A stretch of DNA of 64,000 bases from Saccharibacillus alkalitolerans. Lineage in GTDB: Bacteria > Bacillota > Bacilli > Paenibacillales > Paenibacillaceae. The stretch is taken from the NCBI RefSeq assembly GCF_011090185.1, contig NZ_JAAFGS010000013.1:30045-94044 (forward strand). Reading direction: 5' to 3'. Positions 18,261 through 27,600 of the stretch are shown piece by piece. The position numbers and the translations under genes were made by a program. Each line of letters starts with the position of its first letter. Positions within the stretch are counted from its first letter, which is position 1. The notes under the pieces were generated by a model. That model was not told the DNA's origin and did no database searches. It was given only the letters and a program-made list of their open reading frames with translations.

Positions 18261-19199
18261 TTACTTGCCGGAAGTGCCGGCGGTGCTTTCGGCCGCGTCT
18301 TCGCTTTTGGCGGAGGCATCGGCTGTCGCTTCGGCGGGAACGGCGATCTCGCTGACCGCGTTCTGTTCGGAGTAGACGTCGTCCGAACTGCCGGTGATAT
18401 GAATCTGCTGCTCGTTTACGTCCAGCGTCGTGTCGAGCTTCATGCTGGAAGAGGTCAGCTGGTGCGTTTTCTTGTCGATGACCAGGCTGTAGTTCACCTT
18501 GCCTTCGGAACCGGTTTTGACCAGCGAAGAGAGCTGCGCGGATTGCGCCGAATCGCCGAGCTGGCGGGTCAGGGCGTCTTCGATCAAAGCCGCGGCCTGT
18601 TCGCCGCTCGCTTCGAACGTCAGCGTGTAGCCGTTGTCGTCCTCGGCAAGCTTAAGACTGTCCTTATAGGCGCTCAGCTTTTCAAGCAGCGGAGCCGGAT
18701 CGAGCATGTCCGTCTCGATCGCCGGACTCTCGTCGGCGTTCGCGAGGCTTTGCGTCGTCCAGACGCCGGAAGCGTCTTTGGTGTACAGTTCGTCGCCCGC
18801 CGCGTAAATTTCGATCGAGCCTTGTTGGCCCTGCGCGAGCGTATCGATCTTCAAGCCGTACTGGACTTCCGGTTTGGCGATGACGCCGCCGGAGATGTCG
18901 ATCGCCGTTTGCACCGGGTCGGGAGCTTTCGCGCCCTCTTCCGCGGCGGGCTGTTCGACGGTGTAATTCGTTTTCGATTCGATGTTGTAGCTTTCCAGCG
19001 CCTTGGCCTGCTCGAGTGCCGTGTCATAGACCGAAGCGGCCGATTGCGTCGTTTCGCCCGAAGGCTTGGCGTCTTTGCCGGTTTCCTGCGTCCCGCTGTC
19101 CGACGTGCAGGCAGCCGAAAGCAGCAGCAGCGACAGGGCGCTCATTTTTAACGTGTTGATCAGGTAATGCCGATTGCGGTTTCCTTTTGCCGAGTACAT
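18261..19199 (-). CDS. lipoprotein, DUF6612-like
   Basis: 312-aa predicted lipoprotein with lipobox LLLLSAAC near residue 31. A Ser/Gly/Thr-rich spacer is followed by a domain of about 230 aa with repeated strands such as GSIEIYAAGDELYTKD and GKVNYSLVIDKKTHQLTS. The layout resembles LolA-like folds seen in DUF6612 lipoproteins of Paenibacillaceae. It should sit on the outer face of the membrane. A possible role in lipid or envelope handling is only inference. The ribosome site on the minus strand is GAAAGGGGATC. It is transcribed alone. Confidence 0.7.
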   Translation of the reverse strand: MYSAKGNRNRHYLINTLKMSALSLLLLSAACTSDSGTQETGKDAKPSGETTQSAASVYDTALEQAKALESYNIESKTNYTVEQPAAEEGAKAPDPVQTAIDISGGVIAKPEVQYGLKIDTLAQGQQGSIEIYAAGDELYTKDASGVWTTQSLANADESPAIETDMLDPAPLLEKLSAYKDSLKLAEDDNGYTLTFEASGEQAAALIEDALTRQLGDSAQSAQLSSLVKTGSEGKVNYSLVIDKKTHQLTSSSMKLDTTLDVNEQQIHITGSSDDVYSEQNAVSEIAVPAEATADASAKSEDAAESTAGTSGK

Positions 19200-19370
19200 G
19201 ATGATCCCCTTTCGACTTGTGCGATACTTATTACCTTACCATTTTAGTCTTGTGAAGTAAAAAGTTGATGTCTTTCCGGTTTCGAAAATATTTCAAATTG
19301 TTGTCACTTAACATCAAAGCTTTGGCGCGATATAATAGTTAACGACAAATTTTAAGGAGAATACGCCCTT

Positions 19371-19934
19371 ATGAGCTCACCCAAGGAAAACGAGAATTAC
19401 CGTCCGACCACGAACCGAAGCTTCGCCGGACTGATCATTACCGTTTCCGTCGTTGCGAATATCATTATCCTGCTGCTGTTCTTCTCGCCGATCGGCTACC
19501 AGGGCAGCGTGGACTTCAATCTGACTATTTTTCCGCGTCTGAATGCCATCTTCAACAGCTTTACGTTTATTTTTCTCGTCTGTGCCCTGATCGCCATCAT
19601 TCGGAAAAACGTACCGGTGCACAAAGCGTTTATTCTGGCTGCTTTTGCTTCCACCTTGCTGTTCCTTGTGTCCTACCTGACGTTCCACTATGTCTCGCCG
19701 GAGACGGCGAAGTACGGCGGGGAAGGCATCCTGCGTCCGATTTACTTCTTCATCCTGATCTCGCACAGCATTCTGGCCGCGCTGATCGTTCCGCTGGCGC
19801 TGTTCACGCTGGTGTTCGGCTGGACGATGCAGGTGCCGAAGCACCGCAAGATCGCCCGCTGGACGATGCCGATCTGGCTGTACGTCAGCTTGACGGGCGT
19901 CATCGTGTATCTGTTCATGGCTCCGTATTATTGA
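19371..19934 (+). CDS. ctaM: DUF420 membrane protein, CtaM-like
   Basis: 187 aa with five or six TM helices. The DUF420 pattern is visible: FNLTIFPRLNAIFNSFTF, then HKAFILAAF, and conserved histidines in the helices (YLTFHYVSPE, FILISHSILAAL). In Bacillus and Staphylococcus this family (CtaM) is needed to assemble haem-copper cytochrome oxidase. No other cta genes adjoin it here. ATG follows TTAAGGAGAA. A TATAAT at 19331-19336 may be the -10, but its -35 is not clear. A terminator follows. Confidence 0.85.
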   Translation: MSSPKENENYRPTTNRSFAGLIITVSVVANIIILLLFFSPIGYQGSVDFNLTIFPRLNAIFNSFTFIFLVCALIAIIRKNVPVHKAFILAAFASTLLFLVSYLTFHYVSPETAKYGGEGILRPIYFFILISHSILAALIVPLALFTLVFGWTMQVPKHRKIARWTMPIWLYVSLTGVIVYLFMAPYY

Positions 19935-19956
19935 GTTCGGCTGTTTCCGAAAAGAA

Positions 19957-19991
19957 GAAGGCGCATCCGCATAGAGCGGGTGCGCCTTTTT
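19957..19991 (+). terminator. intrinsic terminator after ctaM-like gene
   Basis: AAGGCGCATCCGC pairs with GCGGGTGCGCCTT (one G-T wobble), followed by T residues. Confidence 0.88.
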
Positions 19992-20202
19992 GCTGCAGAC
20001 GGAACCGAAGCGGGCTTTGCGGGGCGTTACATATCCTGCCGGTACGGCTGCCGCCGTATTTTACAGGGGGTTATCGTTTTTGCGGATCGAATAAATATTT
20101 TTTATTGGCCGGTGTCAGGTTCGTTATGGTATAAAACGTGACAATATCCATACACGCAAATTCGAAAGCCAAAAAAAAGCCGCGCGAAGAGGAGGAAGTT
20201 TT

Positions 20203-21288
20203 ATGCTGGATAACCGTTTGCCGGAACTGCTCCGCATGCTGCCGAAAGTCGACCTGCATCTGCACTTGGATGGGAGCATTCGGGCATCGACGCTGTGGGA
20301 GATCGCGGCGCAGCAGGGTGTGAAGCTCCCTGCCGCCCGCGCCGAAGAACTCGTTCCTTTCATGAAGGTGACGGGAGAATGCGGAAGTTTGCTGGAATAT
20401 TTGGGGAAATTCGATTTTGTGGCAGGTTTCCTTCATAAAACGGACGTGCTGGAGCGGATCGCCTACGAAGTGGTGGAGCAGGCGTCCGAGCAGAACTGCC
20501 GGTATATCGAAGTCCGTTTCGGACCGCAGCTCCACCGCTCGGAGGGCCTGACCTGCGAAGAAGTGATCGACGCCGTGCTGCGCGGGCTGCGGCGGGGGGA
20601 AGAAGAATTCGGCGTAATGGCCCGCGGCATCGCCGCGTGCCTGCGTCACCACTCTCCGCACAAAAACATGGAAGTGATCGCGGCGGCGGCCGCTTTTAAA
20701 GACAGCGGAATGGTCGCGGTCGACCTGGCCGGTCCCGAAGCGGCTTTCCCGGCTTACCTGCATCGCGCCGTATTCGAATACGCGCAGCTGCTGGACATGC
20801 CGGTGACGATCCATGCGGGCGAAGCGGGAGGAGCCGAAAATATCCACGAAGCGGTGACCCGGCTGGGAGCGACGCGAATCGGACACGGCGTCCGGCTGCG
20901 GGAAGATCCGAAGGTGATGGAACTGGTGCGCGCCCGGAACATCGTACTGGAGATGTGCCCGATCAGCAATTATCAGACGAAAGCGATGGACAGCTGGGAG
21001 ACGTACCCGATTCGCGAATATTTCGATGCGGGTCTGCGGCTGACGATCAACACCGACAACTTGACCGTATCCGATACTTCGCTGGTCGACGAATACAGGG
21101 TGCTGACGGACAAGTTCGGTTTCACGCTGCCGGAGATCGGCACGCTGATTCTGAACGGCGTCGAAGCGGCGTTTTTGCGGCCCGAGGAAAAAGCGCGTTT
21201 GCGCGCGGAATTCATGAGCGGTTTTGCCGCGGCGGGCTTGACGCCTTCCGACATGCCCGCTTCCCGATCCGCTTCCGCGGCCGGCTGA
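20203..21288 (+). CDS. add: adenosine deaminase
   Basis: 361-aa cytosolic enzyme converting adenosine or deoxyadenosine to inosine in purine salvage. Zinc ligands His19 and His21 are in VDLHLHLDGS. The substrate-binding and catalytic residues are in TIHAGEAGGAENIHEAV, RIGHGVRL and NTDNLTVSDTSL. Length is typical for the family. The start follows AGAGGAGGAAG. It is monocistronic, with an AT-rich upstream region (20070-20130) containing TATAAA but no convincing -35. Confidence 0.95.
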   Translation: MLDNRLPELLRMLPKVDLHLHLDGSIRASTLWEIAAQQGVKLPAARAEELVPFMKVTGECGSLLEYLGKFDFVAGFLHKTDVLERIAYEVVEQASEQNCRYIEVRFGPQLHRSEGLTCEEVIDAVLRGLRRGEEEFGVMARGIAACLRHHSPHKNMEVIAAAAAFKDSGMVAVDLAGPEAAFPAYLHRAVFEYAQLLDMPVTIHAGEAGGAENIHEAVTRLGATRIGHGVRLREDPKVMELVRARNIVLEMCPISNYQTKAMDSWETYPIREYFDAGLRLTINTDNLTVSDTSLVDEYRVLTDKFGFTLPEIGTLILNGVEAAFLRPEEKARLRAEFMSGFAAAGLTPSDMPASRSASAAG

Positions 21289-21406
21289 TAAAAAGGAGTC
21301 ACAAGCGGAGAAAAATCACATTGAAGCGCTTTCTTATTGGTGTAGACTGAAGGTGACGACAGTCGGCTTGAACAAGCTTTACACATCAATAAGGAGGCGC
21401 TTTGTC

Positions 21407-21931
21407 ATGGTCAGACGGAAATGGCGCAAGCGGGCGAAACGGAAGACGATTCTGCTGGGGCTGGTCGGGATGATAATGCTGTCGGGTTGTTCGACGGTGC
21501 GGGAAACGATGGCGCAGCTGCAGATTTACGGCAGCAACGAACTGATCGCGCAGGACGGCGACAGCTACAGTTACCGCTCGAGAGAAGGAGCGGCGGATCC
21601 GGAAGGAGCCGTGCTCGATTTCAGGCAGTTCTCGGGCAAACAGACGCTATGGACGGTAAATGCGGCAGAAGCATCGCGGGTGACGCTCGACCTAGAAATG
21701 GGCATCGATAACGGCAAATGCAAGCTTGTTCACGTGCGGCCCGACGGCGAGGTAGTCAAGCTGGCCGATTCTTCCGCTGCGGGCGGAACGCTTACCCTTG
21801 ATCTGCCGGAAGGCGAGAACGTCATCAAGTTGGTAGGCAAAAAAGCGTACGGCAGCCTCAAAGCGGAGTTCGGCGACTCGGGAACGGCACGAATCAGTAC
21901 GGCGGACGGAAAGCTGACGCTGTCGGAGTGA
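21407..21931 (+). CDS. small lipoprotein of unknown function
   Basis: 174-aa lipoprotein: a strongly basic N-terminus (MVRRKWRKRAKRK), a hydrophobic core and lipobox MLSGC. The mature part is predicted to be beta-rich. ATG at 21407 follows AAGGAGG; an in-frame upstream ATG at 21353 lacks a ribosome site. A candidate promoter is TTGAAG (21321-21326) and TAGACT (21343-21348) with a 16-bp spacer. The next small TM gene starts 53 bp later and could share the transcript. I do not recognise the family. Confidence 0.7.
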   Translation: MVRRKWRKRAKRKTILLGLVGMIMLSGCSTVRETMAQLQIYGSNELIAQDGDSYSYRSREGAADPEGAVLDFRQFSGKQTLWTVNAAEASRVTLDLEMGIDNGKCKLVHVRPDGEVVKLADSSAAGGTLTLDLPEGENVIKLVGKKAYGSLKAEFGDSGTARISTADGKLTLSE

Positions 21932-21984
21932 GCGTGACCGGGCATCGGATAGATGTTATCATTCAGATGAAAGGAGGGGGTTTT

Positions 21985-22161
21985 ATGCTTCCCGGCAATC
22001 TGAACAATTCGGAAGAAGAAGCCGCAAGGCAAAAAGCGCAGCACGCCTGGAAAGAAACGGGGCGTTCCTCGATCAAGGAGACGGTAATCGTAGGACTCGT
22101 GCTTGCCGTCGTATTTTTTCTGATTTTTTACGGAATCGCTTATTTCAGGACACATGGATAA
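21985..22161 (+). CDS. small single-TM membrane protein (58 aa)
   Basis: 58 aa: a hydrophilic, Glu/Gln-rich N-terminal half and one TM helix (about 33-53, VIVGLVLAVVFFLIFYGIAY). ATG at 21985 sits behind AAGGAGGGGG, one of the best ribosome sites in the window, which is why I prefer it to the upstream GTG at 21928. Function unknown. It is followed by a terminator. Confidence 0.7.
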   Translation: MLPGNLNNSEEEAARQKAQHAWKETGRSSIKETVIVGLVLAVVFFLIFYGIAYFRTHG

Positions 22162-22189
22162 ACAGGAAAACCCGGCTCTGCGAAACGAC

Positions 22190-22229
22190 AAAAAACCGGA
22201 ACTCTCCAAACGGAGGATTCCGGTCTTTT
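22190..22229. terminator. terminator, possibly bidirectional
   Basis: CCGGAA-CT-CTCC pairs with GGAG-GA-TTCCGG. The hairpin is flanked by six A residues on the left and CTTTT on the right, so it can end transcription from both sides. Confidence 0.75.
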
Positions 22230-22272
22230 GGTCGTGCCGGGGGTTTCCCGTCGAGCGGGAACCGGCTTTTTA

Positions 22273-22422
22273 TCAGGCTTTCGCCGATTCAAAACGCGAG
22301 ATGCGTTCAAGTTTGCGCTTAATTTCCTTCTGCCATTTCTTGTCGCCGACCTGAACGGCCACATTCAGCAGAACCAGATAATCGTCGAGGGTAAGGTTTA
22401 CTCTGGAAGTCGATGGTTGCAT
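22273..22422 (-). CDS. 49-aa basic protein behind a Fur box
   Basis: A 49-codon gene with a strong minus-strand ribosome site (AAAGGAG, 10 bases before ATG). The protein begins MQPSTSRVNLTLDDYLVLL and continues with a Lys/Arg-rich amphipathic helix (KKWQKEIKRKLERIS). It is basic and shows no TM segment. A perfect 15-bp Fur box lies 42 bp upstream, so it should be made only under iron starvation. Bacillus has small Fur-controlled basic proteins (FbpA, FbpB, FbpC) that act with a small RNA in iron sparing. I do not see clear sequence similarity to them, so that link is a hypothesis. Confidence 0.72.
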   Translation of the reverse strand: MQPSTSRVNLTLDDYLVLLNVAVQVGDKKWQKEIKRKLERISRFESAKA

Positions 22423-22463
22423 ACGATTTTGTTCTCCTTTGATGTAAAGTCACCATGCAGGAA

Positions 22464-22478
22464 TGATAATCATTATCA
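22464..22478. promoter_or_regulatory. Fur box (perfect 7-1-7)
   Basis: TGATAATCATTATCA matches the Bacillus 7-1-7 Fur consensus (TGATAATnATTATCA) at every position. It lies 42 bp upstream of the 49-aa minus-strand gene and 191 bp before the plus-strand gene at 22670, so it could control one or both. Confidence 0.9.
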
Positions 22479-22669
22479 TGCTTCTCTAACTCCTATTATC
22501 CATATTTTCGAACAGAATGCAACGAGCAAACCCGAAAAAGCACACAGGAACCGCAATTTCGAGCCGCTTTATTCAAATTTCAGACAATAATGCTTTTAAA
22601 TCATAACGGAAAGGACTTGAACGACGTTTATCAACCAAAGCCTGCAAGGAAAAGGAGGAAGCCGACGGA

Positions 22670-23557
22670 ATGACGGGAAAAGACAAAAAGGTGTATGCGA
22701 TTTTGACGGCGATCCTGCTTGCGGTGGCGGCTTCGTGGGGGCTGAACGGCGTTTATTTCAACCGGGGACAATTGGAAAAGCCGGTTTTTTTGCAGCATCG
22801 AATCGAAGCGGAAAACGGAGCCGGGAGCAGCTTTATTCTGTACCGTCTTCAAAACCGCACGGACGAGCGCCGGGTGGAGGCTATTGAGCTGCCCGGTATC
22901 GAAGTCCGCGGCACGACAAGGATTCGGCATATCGAATACCGGCAGCAGACGTTGGACGGATACATGCTGGAGATTGCCGATACGGAATCGCCCGCGGCGA
23001 AGGTTTCCGATGAACAGCCTATCGTCGTTCGAAAGGCGGACGTCCGGTACGACGACGGGAGTCGGGAAACGGCGGACATCGGAGAAGTCCGGTTCTACCC
23101 GCCGAGCGCCGCCCCTTCGGATCTCTTATATGCGATCGGCGGAGGTTCTTCGAATCGCAATACGGGTCACGCCACGCTGGAGGCGGGCGCGCCCGTGAAG
23201 ATCCTTTCCCTTCAGTCTCCTTATCTGGAGGAAGCGGCGGGCAAGCTCTCGCTGTTCTGGGCCGACAGCGGCACCGCATACGAGCCGTTCGACATGGAAC
23301 AGCCGGCCGGCGATAATCCGCTGGCCAACCTGACGCTGCCCAAGCAAGTCGGCAAAAAACACAAAACTTCGCTCGGGTATCGCTTCGTCGACCGGGATTC
23401 GCGGGATTGGAGCACCGTATATCGGCTTCTTCCGGTCATGACGGTGCAAAGCGGAGAACGCACGCTGGATCTGAGACCTGCTTCTATCGAGGATAACCCT
23501 TCGCCCAGCGAGAGCCAAATTCGGCAGTTCGTTCGATCGGGGAGGGAGAAGTCTTGA
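22670..23557 (+). CDS. membrane-anchored protein of unknown function
   Basis: 295 aa: a short cytoplasmic start, one TM helix (residues 9-26, AILTAILLAVAASWGL), then an extracellular, probably beta-rich domain of about 260 aa. ATG follows AAGGAGGAAG. Its stop codon overlaps the TTG start of the next gene, so the two are translationally coupled and probably form a complex. It could fall under the Fur box at 22464-22478, but other transcription starts are possible. No family recognised. Confidence 0.72.
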   Translation: MTGKDKKVYAILTAILLAVAASWGLNGVYFNRGQLEKPVFLQHRIEAENGAGSSFILYRLQNRTDERRVEAIELPGIEVRGTTRIRHIEYRQQTLDGYMLEIADTESPAAKVSDEQPIVVRKADVRYDDGSRETADIGEVRFYPPSAAPSDLLYAIGGGSSNRNTGHATLEAGAPVKILSLQSPYLEEAAGKLSLFWADSGTAYEPFDMEQPAGDNPLANLTLPKQVGKKHKTSLGYRFVDRDSRDWSTVYRLLPVMTVQSGERTLDLRPASIEDNPSPSESQIRQFVRSGREKS

Positions 23558-24135
23558 GAAAAAACGTGAATTTGATCAGTTGGGGACTGATCTTGACGCT
23601 GATCAATCTGGTCGGAAGCCTGTGGATCGGAACACTGATCGATGTCGCCGCCTATCTCATGGTATACGTGGGAGCGTCGCGCATGAAGGGAGTCAACCCG
23701 CTCTTTCGACAGGCCGGAGGCCTGGCCCTGACCGTGATCTTGCTGTCGGTAATCAATGCTTTTCTCCCAGGCGACCCGGAAGCTTTACTTGCCGAAATGC
23801 CGGCATGGGCGTGGGGGTTCGATCTGCTCGGTATGTTTGTCGGCTTTGCCTTGGTCTACGCGGTCTGCGAAGGGACGAGACGCGAAGCGGAGAAGGAAGG
23901 GGAACAGGAATTGGAGCGCAAAATGAAAATCGGCTGGCAGCTCTATATCGTTCCGTCCGCGCTGGCAGCGGCGATCACGCCTTTTGCGCTGAATTTCGGC
24001 GAGCAGCTCGGACTGACCTTGATGTGGCTCGCCGCCGCTCTGCTGTCCCTGGTCGCGATGATTTCGATCATCGTCGGGCTTCGCAGGGCGGGCCGGGATC
24101 TTCGCTTCGACTCGGCGGGTCTTAACGAATCGTGA
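23554..24135 (+). CDS. multi-pass membrane protein of unknown function
   Basis: 193 aa with about five or six TM helices (for example near 8-35, 53-70, 86-104, 133-150 and 157-175) and a charged cytoplasmic loop (CEGTRREAEKEGEQELERK). TTG start at 23554 overlaps the TGA of the upstream gene and follows GGGAGGGAG. No family recognised. The last codons and stop lie inside the first copy of a repeat that recurs three more times downstream. Confidence 0.72.
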   Translation: MRKNVNLISWGLILTLINLVGSLWIGTLIDVAAYLMVYVGASRMKGVNPLFRQAGGLALTVILLSVINAFLPGDPEALLAEMPAWAWGFDLLGMFVGFALVYAVCEGTRREAEKEGEQELERKMKIGWQLYIVPSALAAAITPFALNFGEQLGLTLMWLAAALLSLVAMISIIVGLRRAGRDLRFDSAGLNES

Positions 24136-24305
24136 GATCGCTATTTTCCGGTTTGGGGCCTTTTTGAAACTCTAACGAATCTTCCTGTCGCTATATACCG
24201 GGACAAAGCCCGTTTAAAGCCGATAAAACTCAAATAAGGTGATTAGGATTCGTTAGTTTGCGCAGAAGCTGATTACGAAGCAAATAGCGTGATCAGGATT
24301 CGTTG
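24123..24305. repeat. four-copy 23-bp repeat, two forward and two reverse
   Basis: Copies start TAACGAATC and end near CGCTATT. Forward copies are at 24123-24145 and 24173-24195. Reverse copies are at 24233-24255 and 24283-24305 (reading GGATTCGTTA and GGATTCGTTG). The two forward copies are 50 bp apart, as are the two reverse copies, giving an overall mirror arrangement that could fold into a large stem. The first copy overlaps the end of the preceding gene. Confidence 0.75.
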
Positions 24306-24631
24306 GCGCCGAGGTTTCGTTAATATGGAAAAAACGCGAATAAACCCGGCTTTCCAAATGGAAAGTCGGGTTTATTGAGGTTTCGGCCCACCTGCTTTCC
24401 GTGCGGCGAGGAGGGCCTGCGTTCGGAATCGAAGCAGCAATCGCTTGATCTTCCGGTTATTTGCCCTCCAGAACGTCGGGCCTTCCAATCATCGAGCTTT
24501 CTGATCGCTCGGTCTTCCGGTTATTCGCCTTCCAGGCCGCTCGGCCTTCCGATCACCCGGTCTTCCGGCCTGCACCGTTTAACGCCCTTAAATCGGAAGG
24601 GCCGGTTCTAAGCGCGCAGCTGACCGCGAAC
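24136..24631. other. intergenic region with repeats and a convergent terminator
   Basis: This 496-bp gap lies between a plus-strand membrane gene and the convergent GH38 gene. It holds three of the four 23-bp repeats, a long hairpin (24339-24376) and an imperfect direct repeat of about 50 bp (from 24446 and from 24510, sharing TCTTCCGGTTATT and GCCTTCC-like blocks). It ends in a tandem copy of the 3' end of the GH38 gene. I see no credible gene in it. Confidence 0.7.
24339..24376. terminator. probable terminator hairpin
   Basis: 17-bp stem AATAAACCCGGCTTTCC / GGAAAGTCGGGTTTATT with one mismatch and a four-base loop. The T tract is short (TTTATT), so it may instead be a processing or stabilising hairpin. 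Confidence 0.6.
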
Positions 24632-24656
24632 CTAAGCGCGCAGCTCGACCGCGAAC
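24608..24656 (-). repeat. tandem duplication of the GH38 3' end
   Basis: A 25-bp block (24632-24656) holding the last GH38 codons and its stop is repeated directly after the stop (24608-24631) with one base deleted. On the minus strand both read GTTCGCGGTC...GCTGCGCGCTTAG. A replication-slippage footprint is the simplest explanation. Confidence 0.8.
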
Positions 24657-27600
24657 GTACGAATTTCGTACGGTTCCAGCGTGAACGAGATCGCGGAACC
24701 CTCTCCGCGTTCGCCTTCCGGCCGCTCCATCAAGTCGCATTCCTGCCAGGACGAGATATGCAGGTCGCTCTCCAGCAGAAGCCGCTGCCGGCTGCCGGAG
24801 AAATCGTGCACGCGCACGATGACGAAGCCGCCGTCTTCGGAGCGCTTGACGGCGGAGATCATCGCCGTCGGCCGAATCGTGCCTCCGGGTCCGCGCCGCC
24901 GCGAAGCGCCGTTCTCGGCAGCGGGGAGCGCGGTGTCCGCGGCCGAAGCATCGCCGCTGCCGAGCGTATCTCCTTGGGCGCCGCCGACGGTCAGGCGGAA
25001 CATCGACAGCGCTGCCCGATCGGGCGATCCTTCCGAGGCGCGGAGCGGATTGTTCAGCGCCCAGGCGCTCGGCACCGTGCCGCCTGACAGCCAATCTCCC
25101 TCATGCGGCAGCAGCGCATACGTGAATTCGTGCGCCCCCTGATCGGCTTCCGTATCGGGATGCTGCGCGCATTTGATCAGCGACAGCCGCATGACGTTAT
25201 CCTTGATGTCATAACCGTATTTGCAGTCGTTCAGCAGGCTGACGCCGTAGCCTCTGTCCGACAGGTCGGCCCATTGGTGGCCGACGGTTTCGAACCTTGC
25301 CATGTCCCAGCTGGTGTTCCAGTGGGTCGGACGCTTGACGTTGCCGTACTGGACGTCGTACGTCGCTTCCGTGGCGCGGACATGGACCGGGAAGGCGGCT
25401 TTAAGCAGCACGCGGCGCTCGTGCCAATCGGCCTTCGTCTTGAAGTCGATGCGGCGGTCGCGCGCATAAACGGTCAGCCGCTGTTCGACGCGCGAAGCTT
25501 CCGTTTCCCAGACGAAGAGGAAGACGCAGCGCAGGGATCCGTTTTCCTCGACGGATATGCTTGTCAGGTTGTCCAGCTCCCGCGACTTCTGCCGGTAAAA
25601 GATATCGACGTCCCATGCTTCGTGCGCCAGCGGCTTGTCCTCGAACAGCTGAAGCACGTTGCCGCGCTGCCCGGCCGCCAGCACCTCGCGGTCGGCCGAA
25701 CGGTCATACAGCCGCGTCAGTTGGCCGCGTTCGTTCCACTCCAGCTCGTAGAACGGCGTCGAGACGCCGTTCTCGCGCAGGGTGAACGGAGACGCCTGCG
25801 CTCCGATTCCCGCTGCGGCTCCGGCTTCTTCCGCGGCCTGCGCCACCGCCGAACCGGACGTTCCGGTATCCGCCGGCAGTTCCGGGCTCTGCGCCGCTTC
25901 GTTGCCCGGTTCGAACGTCAGCCCCCCGTATCCCATCGCGGGCACGTCCGTCGCTTCGACCAGCCAGACGCCGTCCGCGTACTGGGCGCTCAGCGTCTCG
26001 CCGAGATGGTTGGTCCAGATGCCGCTCGTCCGGCCGCCGGCCGCCGGAATTTCCACGATTCCGTTTTCCGCCCACGGCGAAGCGTTCCAGACCGTATAGC
26101 GGCGCACGCCGCTTGCGGCGTCCCCGTTCGCCGCTGTGGCCAGCAGGCTTTTTTCCGCCCCGCTCCGCGCTTCAAGCCCCAGCCGCTCCGCTTCCGCGTA
26201 TTCGATCGTGCTGTCTTCGTATACTTCGCGGATCGACGATCCGGGAATGATGTCGTGGAACTGATTGCGCAGAATGATCTTCCAGCCTTCGTCCAATTCC
26301 TTTTTCGCGTATCGGTCCCAATCGCCGGCTGCCGCCGCGTTCAGCGCGTTCAGCCATTCGGTCTCCCGGTACAGCAGCTCGAGCTTGCGGTTCATGCGTT
26401 TGTTGTAAGCCTGACTCGTGTACGTGCCGCGGTGATACTCCAGATACAGCTCGCCGTCCCACGTATGCACGTAGCTGTCGGTGTTCGCCACCGTCTCGCG
26501 CAGCTCCCTGAAATAATCGCCGGCCGTACCGGTCTTCATCTTCGGCAGTCCCGGCATCCGGTCGATCCGGCGCCGCATTTCCAGCATGTTCCGGTTGACG
26601 CCGCCGCCTCCGTCGCCGTAACCGTAGGAGAACAGCAGCTTCCGGTTCATTTCCTTGTCGCGGTAGGCGTCCCAGCTGCCTTTGACCGTCTTGGGCATGA
26701 TATTGCCGTTATAAGTGTAGAACCAAGAGCCGGGACGAGACCAAGGTTCCGTCGTCGTGATGAAATGGGTCAGAATCTCCGTGCCGTCCATCCCGCGCCA
26801 CATGAACGTGTCGTGCGGCATCCGGTTGTATTGGTTCCAGCTGATCTTGGTCGTCATGAACGTATGGATACCGGATTTTTTCAAAATCTGCGGCAGCGCC
26901 CAGCTGTAGCCGAACACGTCGGGGAGCCACAGATAATCGCACTCCGCGCCGAATTCTTCCCGGTAAAAACGCGTTCCGACCAAAATCTGCCGCACCAGCG
27001 ACTCGCCGGACGTCAAATTGCAGTCGGCTTCGAGCCACATGGCGCCGCCCGCTTCCCAGCGTCCTTCCGCCGCCCGCGCTTTGATGTCCTCGTACAGCTC
27101 CGGGTAGTCGGTTTTGACGTAATCGTAAAGCTGGGGCTGCGTCTGCAGAAACGTGTACTCGGGGAACAGCTCCATCAATCGCATGACCGTCGAGAACGAG
27201 CGGGCCGCCTTTTCCCGGGTATGCTTGAGCCGCCACAGCCATGCGACGTCGATATGGGTGTGTCCGATCGCCGTGATCTCCACCGCCGAATGCTTCTCCA
27301 TGCCGTCGATCGCGTCCGACAGGGAGTCGCGCGCTTCGCGCAGCGATTCGTAGAAGCGTTCCGAGCCCGGCGAGGCCCAGTCGATCAGCAGCAGCGAACG
27401 GTCCGCCGCTTTGAGCAGCTGCGAGCGTTCCGGCAGATTCTCGTCGAGCACTTCGACCGTCTCGGACACCGCCAGCAGCGTGTAGTAATAGTCGTCCGCC
27501 GCTTCGTCGAGCCAGCACACTTCCGCGAGGCGGATGCCGTGGGTCTGATCCCGCCGCTCCCCGCCGCCTTCGAGGCCCGACCACAACCTGAGCGTCAGCG

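Noticed and set aside
19301..19336. Full promoter for the ctaM-like gene (TTGTCA and TATAAT)
   Set aside because: The -10 is perfect but the spacer would be 24 bp; only the -10 is worth noting.
21321..21335. cre (CcpA) site GAAGCGCTTTC upstream of the small lipoprotein
   Set aside because: It looks palindromic but lacks a base relative to the TGNAANCGNWNNCW consensus, so the spacing of the half-sites is wrong.
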